DNA of 64,000 nt, from contig JAYKYS010000007.1 of the NCBI GenBank assembly GCA_036924285.1, forward strand, positions 5,394,001 to 5,458,000, read 5' to 3'. This stretch comes from Asterella californica. Its lineage: Eukaryota; Streptophyta; Marchantiopsida; Marchantiales; Aytoniaceae. A program made the position numbers and the translations under genes. A model generated the notes under the pieces. The model was not told the DNA's origin. It searched no databases and saw only the letters and a program-made list of their open reading frames with translations. Positions 46,119-57,180 of this stretch are shown in pieces (positions within the stretch are counted from its first letter, which is position 1; each line of letters opens with the position of its first letter).

Positions 46119-47447
46119 ATGGATGTACCGGAGTTCTGCATGCTCTTACTTCTGAACTTAGATGACTGGAACATCGATGATTTAGATACATGGATCACTT
46201 GTTTACAAGGAGGGTCTGAAGATTTATTTCTTCCTGTATTAATTTCTTCTCTGACTTCATCCGTTACGAGTCACTCAAGAAGAAGACAGTGGTGGATTTT
46301 TCCGAAAGCGGGTACATGGTGGGAAGCTCTTTTACATGAAGTTTGGACTCTCCCGCAAATCGATAGAAATCACCAATGGCACTTGAGATTCAGAATGAGT
46401 CATACTTTATTTTGTAAGTTAGTTGAGCTCATAGATCTATACATGCCTATTATACCTGAGTGGAGTTTAGCACGTAAACGAATAGATTTAGAACATTCAA
46501 TGACTGTTGTTATATACAGACTTGCACATAATACGACGTTGCTGGAAATATCTGATAAATTTCATGTGGGACGATCGACAGTCATCAAGTATACAGACAT
46601 CATCTGTCGCATCTTAGCTAGCAGAGAAAAACTATTCTCAAAATTCGTTGGATTACCAAGAGGTCAACGACTACAGAATATCATCAATAAGTTTCAATCT
46701 TTATCAAAATTATCACTAATGTTTGGTGCAATAGATGGATGTCACATCAAGCTGACTAGAAAACCAAGACAGCGATTTCATCCAGCAGAATATTGGAACA
46801 GACATCACTATCATTCTATTCTACTCCAAGGAGTGTGCGATGCAGATCGGAACTTTCTTGACGTAGCTTTTCTTCTTCCTGGATTACAACACGACGCTAG
46901 TCATCTTCGAGTGTCTTCCTTGTGATACAAGTTCACCAACAACCTGTTGTATGAAGAACCTATGTTGAATCTATCACTTCCGTCTGCATCATCAAGCAAC
47001 AACTCAAGACTTCAGCATGGAGAAAGGAGCATCCAAGTGAAATCATACATTGTGGACGATGCTGCATATCCACTTGCACCTTTTCTGCAAAAAGCATTTG
47101 ACTATCAATATGGTCAAGGAGATGAAGGAGAATATGATCGTAGTCTAAGGAGAGCTCGAGTACGTATTGAACATACTTTTGGTCTACTGTAGAAGAGGTG
47201 GCGAGTTCTAGACGGTGGAATGCCTATGAAGTTAGAAGAGGTACCTACATGTCTCATGACTACAGTAATGCTTCACAACTTCATCAACAACAATGGGATA
47301 CAGCTCAGTATAACGGACCGTCTATCGGATCTTATGGACTATCAATCATTTCAAGACGGACAACCCTTCTTAAACATACAAGAGAACATCAACAACATTC
47401 GAACTCGAGAAAGAAAGCTAGTACGACAAGCACTTTACAAATACTGA
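46119..47447 (+). pseudogene. PIF/Harbinger (HARBI1-like) DDE transposase, two nonsense codons
   Basis: A single frame of 443 codons is interrupted only by TGA at 46923-46925 and TAG at 47190-47192. An N-terminal helical part (FRMSHTLFCKLVELIDLY; HNTTLLEISDKFHVGRSTV) has the usual helix-turn-helix before the nuclease. The DDE_Tnp_4 core shows the first Asp in FGAIDGCHIKL, the second in VDDAAYPLAPFLQK, and the Glu in ARVRIEHTFGLL followed by KRWRVL. The stops lie just before YKFTNNLLYEEP and inside the catalytic Glu block. All three acidic residues are present, so decay is recent. It pairs with the MYB-like ORF on the other strand downstream. The host relatives HARBI1/ALP1 show the same fold, but the nonsense codons argue for a dead transposon copy. 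Confidence 0.92.
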
Positions 47448-47491
47448 TGTGATCATCAGTAGGAGGTATGATTACTTGTTGAAAAGAATAT

Positions 47492-48208
47492 TCATGGAGA
47501 AGAAAATAATTGACGTTTCTTGAGCTCTAGAATCTCCTTTAACATAGATGCAGTTTGTGCATCGATCTCTGTTTTTTATTTGTAAGCTTCAGTGAATCGA
47601 TCAAGAGCTGACGCCAAGCTAGAACTTGGTGATCTCTTATAACGTTTAGAAGATTGACCAGTAACACCCCGGTGGTTGATTTGTGATGATGGATCAGGAC
47701 TGTTCGGTGATGACTAAGTCATAGTTTCTTCTGATCGTATACGAGTAGACTCAGGTGTAGGATGTGCTGGTGAAGGAAAAGCATTTAGATCCACAAATGG
47801 TACTGATCCAGAACTAATACCATTGTCTATGTCATTTGGAACTCCAACCACCTTGCTGGAACTCCCAAACAGATCATAACACATATCATAGAATTCTCAC
47901 GTAGAGTCGATGGAATCTGTACTATTCTGTTTTCTCCTTTACATCATGAACATTTTTCGTAGATAGTCAATCTTGTTTCTAACCTGTTTGAAGTTGACTA
48001 CCATGTTTGTGAAAGATTCTTTGTTCACCTTTTTTGTTAACTGATGCCAGTGCTTCAGTTTCAGATTCCCGTTGTGAAGCTGATCCACCTTGATCACTTT
48101 ATAACATTTCAATAGTTGCCATAGTCGGTTTGTAGACCATCTATCATCATCTCCTCCAGAAGATATTTGTTGAGTATCTTCATGATCAATAGACCTGCAA
48201 ACATTCAC
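47492..48208 (-). pseudogene. MYB/trihelix-like ORF of the Harbinger element
   Basis: On the minus strand one frame of 239 codons carries a MYB/SANT-like domain: DDDRWSTNRLWQLLKCYKV, NLKLKHWHQLTKKVN and VRNKIDYLRKMF, then a polar tail with PFVDLNAFPSPAHPTPEST and RYKRSPSSSLASALDRF, ending ASMLKEILELKKRQLF. In-frame stops lie at 47941-47939, 47899-47897, 47716-47714 and 47578-47576; that one frame stays meaningful across all four shows it was once a single ORF. The first codons look like an exon starting after a CAG acceptor at about 48195, so an upstream exon is likely. PIF/Harbinger elements need such a partner protein for nuclear import and end binding. It is convergent with the transposase. 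Confidence 0.85.
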
Positions 48209-48730
48209 ACACGCACAACTACTTTTTTTCAGAATCTGTTATAGAACGAACATTTTGGTTGGTTTGAGAACATTCACAACTCGCACAAATACTTCTTTTC
48301 AGAATTCAATATGGTATATACAAAGAAAAAGTCTTCACGTGATTATATTTGAAACTTACATGATTAATATGAGTTTGTAGTTACTGATATAACGCTCCCT
48401 GATAGCTTTAACTTAAGCTCTCAGTCAAGTTCTTGGTACACAACCTGACAAATCAGACAAACAAACTCAGATCAGAACACTCAGTTAAACTCCATATGGA
48501 GTATAAAAACAAAGAAAGAAATGTTCTTTTTCCCTCTCTATGTATTTTAGTTCAGAAAGAAGTGAAGTATTTAAATAAAGCATACAAAGCATACCTCTGT
48601 CTGCTGATAGTCCACCTGCAAATCCACTTGCAAAATGAAGTTCTTCTAGTTACCGGAGCTTATTTGAAGATCAGCTTTAATAAGAAAAACAGCTTTACAC
48701 TGTTACTAGTATAGAGATGAAAAACAAACG

Positions 48731-48910
48731 TAATCTGATTACTCTGAGTCTGAATAATTAAAGTCTCAAAGTAAAAGTAATTAGTCTGAAAATCTGATTA
48801 GTATGATTAGTAAGATAAGTATCTGACTAGTTTGAATAGTCTGATTAGTTATAGTTTGATTATGTAAAGTATCTGATTAGTTCTGAAGTAATTAAAGTAT
48901 CAGACTAGTC
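48731..48910. repeat. Cluster of TCTGATTAG-like subterminal motifs
   Basis: TCTGATTAG or TCTGACTAG occurs at about 48793, 48822, 48840 and 48872, with variants at 48734 (TCTGATTAC) and 48900 (TCAGACTAG). The cluster lies beyond the MYB-like ORF, where one end of the Harbinger element should be. Repeated subterminal motifs are typical binding sites for transposon proteins. No matching cluster or terminal inverted repeat was found on the transposase side. Confidence 0.7.
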
Positions 48911-48959
48911 TTAAGTTCTGAACATTCTGAACAGTCTGAGTTTAAATGTCTTCTATATT

Positions 48960-50322
48960 ATACACGAGGGCCTCCAAGCTTACAGGAAAGATGCATGCAT
49001 TCGTTCTTAGTCCCTCTCTCTCCATTCTCAAATGGAACGGACACGTTTACGTTTGAAATTACAGTGGAATGTTTCTCAAACACGTAATGCATAGAAACAT
49101 TTCTAGCTAGGTACTGAACAAACTGTGGGACCTTTGGCCCAGCTGCAGGGCTTTTCGGTTGCAACTGGATCTCTAGACCTTGAAGACCTTTTATAGATAT
49201 ATATTTTCATTCAGTCTGTCAATCCCCGGAACTAGCTCAGTAGCTACAGTCCATCTCACAGGTGTTGTTGTAAGTCTGTGTGACGAGAACACATATCCCG
49301 GTTCAGTCTTCTCCGTAACAAAAGAACTCTACGTAAGGTACGTACTGTTACAGGTGAGGTAGCACTCTGATTTGATGATCTGAAAAGGTGGTTTGGATCC
49401 TTTATGGAGAGAAGTGTGTAACCAGTGTTCGAACAGTAAGCATGGAGTTCCACGGGAACCCTTTCTGCACCTAAGAAACCAGTGGGTTCATAAATGCATT
49501 GAGTACCGAAGAGCTATATTCGTGTATGAGGCAGTGAAAGTCATAGGACTGTAAAAAGACATATGATTGTTTTGAAGCAGTGAAGTCCAGAAATTATGGA
49601 CTGAGGAAGAGAAGGCCTTGTACGCGAGGCAGAGCCAAAGGGTAGGTCAGTTAGTCTGAAATTCTCAGCAGTTCTACAATTTATGCTGGATACAACTGAA
49701 TGGAAACTTATGGGACAAGAAGAAGGTCATATAGCTTGTGAGTAAATTACCCACATGTCCTGGAGTCTGGACCTTCTTTATGTGTGCCGTCTTTATCGCC
49801 AGCTATCTTCCCCGAAGGATGTGGGCATACCTGCGTAGTCCCCACAAACTAAAGTTCCTGGCCCCAAACATTACCCTTTGGGTATCCAACACGATAATAC
49901 AGACTGGGCCCTGAGACAAAAAGCACAAGGGGCGGTATGAAGAGCTACAACTAAATCCAATGACGTTGGGTGCAGTCAACTTCTTGTTAATGTGTTCCAC
50001 TGACTCTGGAGAAGGCTTTCATACCTTTCTATAGCGCAAAGGAAACAGTTGACTGGATTGATGAATGAAGAGAGATCACTGCATGTCCAGATCTGATGGT
50101 ACTGTTACAGTAGTAGACCCATCCACCTTCGTCACACAGGCAGAATAAAATTCATATCATACTAGCCTTGGCTATAAAGCTTGAAGTTTCAAGATCTAGA
50201 GGAGCTTTAAAGTTGTCTGTCAAGATTTCATATTAATTTTTATTATGTGTCAATCTTCATGTTGGTTGAAAGCCTCTACAATAATCACAGACCTTGAATA
50301 ACCAGAATGAGATTCTTACCAT
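48960..50322. other. Intergenic DNA, perhaps with lost kinase exons
   Basis: No kinase motifs are visible upstream of the kinase remnant at 50323. Short frames at 49180-49453 on both strands have no recognisable content. Confidence 0.4.
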
Positions 50323-50541
50323 GTGGTAGTGAATTGCACTCACGGAGATCCTGATAGGAGACTTGACATGAGCAGCGTCCTGGAGATTCTGCAGAACCTT
50401 AGACATGGCAAACAGACTACACCACTTACTCCCAGCTTGGCTGAACTTATCGATCGCGAGGAGGAGACCATTGTATTCGAACTTCCTCCCCGCACATCAT
50501 TAAGGCCCGACTCTGGTTTGGTCGACCAGTCCCGTGGCTGA
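50323..50541 (+). pseudogene. Last-exon remnant of a receptor-like protein kinase
   Basis: The frame reads NCTHGDPDRRLDMSSVLEIL followed by a polar tail and a stop. This is the kinase subdomain XI pattern (C-T, then D-x-R-x-x-M, then V-L) that ends plant receptor-like kinases. An acceptor-like TGGTAG precedes it. The catalytic part of the kinase is not present within the preceding 1.3 kb, so it is a fragment unless the gene has very long introns. Confidence 0.6.
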
Positions 50542-52080
50542 CTATGAACATAAGCTTGGTGTCTAGCAATATTTCAGAAGACAGCATTGATGAAATGACG
50601 ATTGAAATGACTGTCCGTAGACAGAAGATCTGCCTTGTCTAGTATGCTAAATCCTAAACTGATTGATGGCAGATAAAAAGATAAGCTTACCGTTTTGCTG
50701 TAAAAGAGAACTGTTGCACTGTCAGCGAGAACCACTCCACTGTCTTGGCTATCAAAATCACAGAGAGAGAAGAAAAAGAATATCGTCAATGTTTTACTAT
50801 CAAACGGACAGCAAATAGAACTTAGAAAAAAAGTTTTTCTCGACAGCGAATCAAACTATCTACTCACTGTTCATGTATGTGCATATCGCAGTTCACTATC
50901 AAGTTTGTAATGATGAACGATCATCGGAACGTTTCACAAGAAATCTCAATTTTGCACTCTGTGCTCAAGAAATGTTTTCACGTACGTAATAAAAGAACCA
51001 TTATTGACCATTCGATTATTTTGATTCAGAACGTTGATTTCCCATGTATACCCGTTCTCTAAGTAATGGTAACTTAATAACCGGGAGATGAATCGTCGAG
51101 GACACGATGTACAATAATTAGTTTTGTTAACCCGGTCGTTCCGTAGAGTTCCTCCGGTTTTTTCTCCGCACGGTGTTTGATTCAGCTTTACGGAGAACGT
51201 GTCTCCGTAACTTTTCAGTTACGGACTTCTCCGGAGGTCTCTGGAAACCTGAGTATTTCCTGAGAAACCATGCGATGTGAACTCACCTTCAAACTCTGAC
51301 AGTAACAACGACGAGGAGGCCGACGCCAAGAAGAGGACCAGATGCAAAGGAGGTCTTTCACTCGAGAAGCCGCAGGAATATTAAAGTGAACCATCACTTC
51401 ACAAGTTTGAGCTTGGGTTATGTCCATGGATAATTATTTGAAGCATTATTCAAGTATTTCTCAACGATGAAAAAGATACATCCTCGCATCTATCATTTCT
51501 TCGTTGACATTGGGCGAATGTTTACTTTGGTTCCGTCTCCTTGGGGTGGCTTTCAGAGATAAGATTCAAAATGTACTTTAACTTTTAGTGGTAATTTTTT
51601 GGTCAGACTACAAGCTTAGTGTCAGTTCTCCAGCTCATCTCACAGACCTGAGGAGATACGACAAGGTATCTGGGCGCTATTCTATGTCTATGTGCGCGAT
51701 AAAGTGATCAAACTTTGTGCATTGTAGTAATCTCTGAGAGTCCTTCGCTCTCTCCAGTTCCAACTCTGACTCTTGAAGTGTTCATGGTATCAAGGACAAG
51801 TGACTTGCGAGTCCCGTCCTCGGATAAACATGTGGTATGGACGTGCTACGAGTACCCACAGTACTTCGATCAACGTCACCTAACTTCGGACGATAATGTC
51901 ATGCTCTATCCATTCCACGAGTAATTCTATCCTCTCGAGTTGAAAACTTGGGCCAGACACTCGTCTCTGGTCCAACACTCTGCGGTCATCATCAGCAAGT
52001 GTTCTAGCACAAGGGTCCACTTTTGGACTCTTCTCGAGAATTGGATGTCATTCGATACAAATTTCTTTAAATTGGACACA
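50542..52080. other. Intergenic DNA; small inverted repeat at 51188-51210
   Basis: No gene seen. TTACGGAGA (51188-51196) pairs exactly with 51202-51210, within a stretch where CGGAG and CTCCG recur. A frame at 51715-51924 has no recognisable content. Confidence 0.45.
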
Positions 52081-52835
52081 TGGATATTAAAGTGATATCC
52101 TCACATACTGATGAGGAAAGTCAAGTGGTAACTTACAGACGTTACGCGCTTTAGCATCTCAAAAGGTCTTGCCCAACGAGGTATTAACTTACTTGTTATA
52201 CCCGGAGGGATAGAGTAACTCTTGGTTTTTAACCAAACTCTATCTTCGGGGCTAAGTTGGACGTCTATCTGCTTCAGGTTAGCATACTTCATGTATAGCG
52301 CCTGTGCCCTCAAAATATTTTGCTTCGCTTGGTGAGCATTGCTTGAGGAACTCGACCATGTCTAAGAGACTTTTCCTGATGGCTTGCTCAAACTCGAGCG
52401 TCTGTAATGCTAATACACTAGTTCGAATTACTTATATCCGGTCACTGTATGTATTGAGTCATTGTACGCAAACTCTATTAGATCTAAGTGCTTCATCAAG
52501 TCACTTTGATCTTTGAGGACATAGTTCTTTATCCTCTGCTCTATCACTTGGCTCACTTGCTCACTCTGACTGTCCATCTGTGGATTGTAGGTGACGGTAA
52601 ACTTCAGTTGAGTTCCAAGCTGGGAAAATAAGGAGGTCCAAAATTCATCAGAGGACCTTTTATCATTATAAGATATAATTTCTCGGGGCAAACCATGGTC
52701 TTTGAACACATGTCTGAGGACAAGTCTAGCTACTTTTGTTGTAATAAGTAGATCTCTACTTATCAACTGGAGGTGAAAATTGGTTTGGTAGAAGTCTTTG
52801 GTATAAGAATCAGTTACGGCTAAATCGGTCTGAAA
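52081..52835 (-). pseudogene. Ty3/gypsy element D, integrase part (distal fragment)
   Basis: On the minus strand, 52841-52428 reads as an integrase core: SRDLLITTKVARLVLRHVF, DHGLPREIISYNDKR, then TYNPQMDSQSEQVSQVIEQR. 52313-52101 continues as the C-terminal part (LSPEDRVWLKTKSY; RWARPFEMLKRV). The domain lacks its first catalytic block (DFIVQLP), which is found at about 53265 on the far side of an insertion. Stops and shifts are present. Confidence 0.85.
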
Positions 52836-53225
52836 ATACAAGCAGCAAAAGAGTACTTCTACTAATAGACGGGAGCGTCAAAAGTCCGTCAGGAAGCTTC
52901 TAGAGCTTTCCAACGAGCCCTTATGTGGCTCATTCTGAACCTTCTAGATGTTGTTTCAAATCTAAGGTTGCATGTAAGCTACGTCAGCAATTCGTGTACT
53001 CCTCCTATCACTATATAAAGGATGAGAATGCACTTCCACGGGCATTAGAGTTTGAGTTCACTCTAGAGCCTCGTCTTACAATGGTATCAGAGCAAGGAAC
53101 TCTAAAAAGAGCGGATTACTCTTCTTTGAAAGACCTTTGATCGAGGTACACGGTAATGAGAACTTTGAGTACGTCGAAAGGATACAAGAGACCTATGTGA
53201 TGGACGGTGGTAGATTTCTAGCTTC
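52836..53225 (+). mobile_element. Retroelement LTR and primer-binding site inserted in gypsy integrase
   Basis: TGGTATCAGAGC at 53082-53093 is the usual plant retroelement primer-binding site complementary to initiator Met-tRNA. It follows directly after an LTR-like end (CTTACA, 53075-53080). A TATA box (CTATATAAAG) lies near 53013. Minus-strand integrase text stops at about 52830 and resumes at about 53230, so this LTR plus leader interrupts the gypsy element. The LTR's left end, the coding part and the target duplication could not be defined. Confidence 0.75.
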
Positions 53226-54415
53226 AAAATTGTCATTCTGGAGGTAGGCAACTGGACTATGAAATCCATTGTTATGCTTTCTGGTCTGTTGGCATACTAG
53301 ACAACTCTCCACATATCTACGCACATCTGCATCAGTCTAGATCAAAAATACTTTTGCCTGATTCAATGGAGTGTACGTGCCTGCCCTCCATGGCTCGTTA
53401 CAGATGCATCATGTTCTTCATGGAGGACTCGCGTCTTGAGTGATCCCAGAGGGATGCACAACCTACTTTGCTTGTAATATCATAACCCCTCCTTCTTCTC
53501 AAAGTGTCTCATGCTTTGATCGTACGCCCTTTGCCTTGATCAGTCTGTGACCTGAAGATCAAGAGCAGTCGCTCGACATATAAACTCCAAAATTTTGGAT
53601 TGGGGTGTAGACGTTAAGGTGTATCTACCTTGACAAAGTATCAGTTGGAGCGTTCTCTTTTTCTTAGCAGTACTTCCACGTTAAGTTATAACGGGAGAGT
53701 TCGAGCTGCCAGCGCTGTTGCTTAAGAAATAACTTAGGCTTAGTGGCGAAATAAGTGTTATTGATATTATCAGTAACAATGATGACGTCGCTTGGGAGTA
53801 GATAGTGCTCTCATCACTTAAGACATCAGATCAATGCGAGCATCTCTTGCTCGTGAGTCTCTCATCTGATCTCCTGCTCACTGAGCCGATGAGACTCAAA
53901 AGCCACGAGGTGTTCATTTGCATGAGGATCCCACCGATCACTAATTGAAAAGCGTCGGTGTGTACCTCGAATGGTTCCTCTAAATTAGATAAGATTAGTA
54001 CGAGTGTCTCCGTAAGGGTCTTTTTCAGTGTCTCAAAGATCTTCTGTTGTGGCAGGTTCCAATAGAAGGGCTTCTTGATGTCACGGAGAAGATCAAATAT
54101 GGACGAGGTTATGTGTCTGAAATTTTGGATAAATTTCTGAAAGTAGGAAGCCAAGCCCAAGAATGATCTTATCTCGATCACGGATCGAGGTACTGGTCAT
54201 TGTTGAATCGACTGTATCTTACGTTGGTTTATGTGTACTCTCTTCTTGTCGGTCAAAAAGTCCAAGAAGATCACGCTTTCTTGATCGAATGAACACTTGG
54301 AGGCTTTCAGCACCAACTTCTCTTTTTCAGCTTTTGAAATTCCATCTCGACATCCTTCATGTGTTGTTGCCATGATGAGGAATAGATTATAATGTCATCG
54401 AGGTAAACCACCATT
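53226..54415 (-). pseudogene. Ty3/gypsy element D, RT, RNase H and integrase N-terminal part
   Basis: Reading on the minus strand from 54415: an RT palm MVVYLDDIIIYSSSW near 54410-54370, then IEIRSFLGLASYFQKFIQNF and EPFEVHTDAFQLVIGGILMQ (RNase H) at about 54180-53930. An integrase zinc-finger piece DADVRRYVESCLVCQQ follows near 53330-53280, and DFIVQLPTS near 53260. Frames are broken repeatedly. The RT N-terminus and everything upstream are missing because plus-strand copia sequence begins at about 54430. Confidence 0.85.
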
Positions 54416-54429
54416 GAATCAACCGGCTA

Positions 54430-55577
54430 GTCCCTCAAGATGTCATATCAGATGGACTTCAAGAACGTCTTCCTCAACTGTGATCTTGAGAAGGAGGTCT
54501 ACATGCAGCAACCTCCAGGTTATGAGGATCCTAAGTCTCCTTCTAGTGTGTGTAAGTTAAGAAAGACCCTCTATGGTATGAAACAAGCACCAATAGATTG
54601 AATTCTTACTTGTAGTCTTGGTTTCCATCTTTATAGTTCAGACTCTACCTTGTATTCATTAAGAATACGAGATCGGATTGTGGTGATCATCATCTGTGTT
54701 GATGATTTGATCATTATCGATAACTATGAAGAGCTTATTTCTCATATCAAGGATCACTTGGAATCCGAATTCGAGATGATGGACTTAGGAGAGTACTTCC
54801 TTGCTGTGGAGTTCATTAGAGATGGGAAGGATGTTTGGCTTGTATAGCAATAGTATGCTCTTAGTATGTTTGAGAGATTTGGTATGCTTGACTGCAAATC
54901 CATTGCTACGTCATTAGAACAAGAGGTAAAGCTAGGAGTAGAGGATGGTGAGCTACTTGATGATCCCCGCATGTACAGATAGATGATTGGGAGTCTTATC
55001 TATCTGACTATCATCAGACTAGACATGAGTTATGCCGTCGGTCGATCAGTTAGTTTATGCAATCACCTCGGAGATCATATTTAGAGATTGTCAAATGGAT
55101 CCTCCGCTACGTGAAGTTCTCGATGTACTACGGACTTCACTATCGATACGGTGGACCATTGTTGTTACATGGTTACATTGATGTTGATTGCATAAGGAGT
55201 GCTGATAGGAGATCCACGTTATGTTACGCTTTTGGACTTGGAAGTGCTGCTATAAGTTGGACTTCTAAGAAGTGGAATACCGAGGAGCAACGAACGCAAC
55301 ATGCGAATCGATTTGACTTTGATGTCTGCTATTTTATATTTGTGTGGAATGTACATATCCTATTGTTGTATATACTGATAACATTAGCAGCATGAAGTTA
55401 GCTAGTAATCTTGTTTTTCATGCTAGGACAAAGCACATTGAGATGCGGTATCATTTCATTGGAGAGAAGGTCATTGAAGGAGAGATTGAGCTCAATTATG
55501 TGAGCAAAGGAGATCAGGTTGCCGATATCTTTACTAAGGTATTGTCTAGAGACAAGTTTGATGCTTTCAAACATTGA
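54430..55577 (+). pseudogene. Ty1/copia pol 3' half (RT and RNase H)
   Basis: Copia RT motifs occur in order: [20 protein letters not shown] near 54455, [10 protein letters not shown] near 54575, the palm IIICVDDLIII near 54695, EFEMMDLGEYFLAVEF near 54765 and DPRMYR..IGSLIYLTIIR near 54965. RNase H follows with GYIDVDCIRSADRRSTLCYAFG, then VVYTDNISSMKLASNLVFHAR, HIEMRYHFIGEKV and GDQVADIFTKVL, ending in a stop at 55575-55577. Stops and a shift at about 55340 show it is dead. Gag, protease, integrase and the 5' half of RT are missing. Confidence 0.92.
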
Positions 55578-55612
55578 GGGGTACAAGATGTAGAGTCGAG
55601 CTTGAAAGGGAG

Positions 55613-55848
55613 TGTTGATATAATCTCAAGCTCTAGTAGATCGACGGCTAAAATAAGCCAGAGTAGTTAGGGTTGTTACATATAGTTAGTTAGAGGACTA
55701 ACCCACCATTAGAGTTTCTCTCTTGTACTCACCTCCACTATATATACATGGAGAGACGAAGTCTCTCTCATCTCATATCTATTTTACTTCCTTGTCTACT
55801 CACTCTCTCTTCTTGGAGTGTCTTCCTAGAAGTATCGATCTTTCTACA
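55613..55848 (+). repeat. 3' LTR of the copia element
   Basis: A purine run GAAAGGGAG lies just upstream and acts as polypurine tract. The LTR then opens TGTTGATATAATC, has TATATATACATGG at about 55739 as promoter and ends near TTTCTACA. The 5' LTR is absent, so the exact right end (55848 or 55850) and the target duplication cannot be checked. Confidence 0.75.
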
Positions 55849-56334
55849 CATTTTTTGTTATACATAAGATCTTGCAACATGACACTGCAGTTGTTGAGAA
55901 GGCTACATATTACTATGCAGACTAGAAATCGAGTTAAGCTACCATCAAGACCATGCGTGAACTGACGGATAAGATTGTAAATTATTGGATCGATGTATGG
56001 TTTAGTCAAGAAAGTGCAGAAGCGAAGGTAGACATTTATTGCGACATGGAAACATCCGTTTCTGCCACATATGGTCCGATTGTGCACCTTCTATCGAATT
56101 TTAGCTCAAAATTTGGTCATAAGAAGTCTGTAGTACCACTGACTAGAAAGACATTTCTAATCAAGAAAGTGACAACAATGACCAGAGCTCAGACCTTGCA
56201 CAAGTGCAAGAAACTGAGGTACATGAAGCTGGCGTTGAAGAAAGCAAATCAGATGGAGAGAAATATGCTAGCGAAGTAAGTATAGAACCTGACCATGAGA
56301 TGCCAAACCCTCTATTAGTCTCTCCACCTAAGCC
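55849..56334. other. DNA flanking the copia LTR; unassigned frame
   Basis: An open frame at 55953-56279 (MRELTDKIVNYWIDVWFSQE) has a lysine-rich end and no recognisable family. It could be retroelement gag-like sequence. Confidence 0.3.
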
Positions 56335-56968
56335 GTATGTCTCGAAGTCGATCGATGTACTCATGGATCTCGTATGATACATATTCTACTGATTTCACAC
56401 TTTTGACTGTATGATGATGAATATGACAACAATAGATTGATTGGGGAGGACACCACACCACTTGAAAAGAGGTGTGTAATCTTGAAAAGACAACAACTCT
56501 AATTTTTATCGTTAGATAAGAAAAATTCCTTCTCAAGAGGAATCTCATATCGATAGGTTTGCTAACCTCGTGCCATCCATCATGGAAGGTCTGAGAACAA
56601 ATAATTGTTGGTCCCTCAAGTGACATCAAGCCAAGTGGTTTCTCCAAGTATGTCTCGAAGTCGATCGATGTATTCACGGATCTCTTATGATACATATTCT
56701 ACTGATTTCACACTTTCGACTGTATGATGATGAAGATGACAACAATAGATTGATTGGGGAGGACACCACACCACTTGAAAAGAGGTGTGTAATCTCGAGA
56801 AGACAACAACTCTAATTTTTATCGTTAGATAAGAAGAAATTCCTTCTCAAGCGGAATAATCGATAAGTTTGCTAACCTCGTGCTATCCACCATGGAAGGT
56901 CTGAGAACAGATAATTGTTAGTCCCTCAAGTGACGTCATTGTAACTCGAAGCCAAATGGCTTCTCCAA
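56335..56968 (+). repeat. Direct duplication, about 313 bp
   Basis: GTATGTCTCGAAGTCGATCG begins at 56335 and again at 56648. The two copies are nearly identical for their whole length, with small indels, and both end at a GCC-AA-TGG-TTCTCCAAG-type sequence. Each has an internal ACACC/GGTGT stem. The close match indicates a recent duplication. Confidence 0.95.
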
Positions 56969-57180
56969 GCACATATGAACAAGTATAGTACATGTATTCA
57001 CTGTATTCAGCTGAAATAAACAAGTGCTTGCACTTTTTCTGTCAGTTGAATACATACTGCTCACCTCCGGAGTGAAACTTTATTTGTAAATGATATTGTC
57101 ACAGCATGTTCGAACTAATAGACCCAATCAGAATCACTCCTAAGTGATTGACAGGTTGCACAACTACATCACTATCAGTG
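56969..57180. other. Short intergenic stretch
   Basis: No feature recognised between the 313-bp duplication and the small minus-strand frame. Confidence 0.4.
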
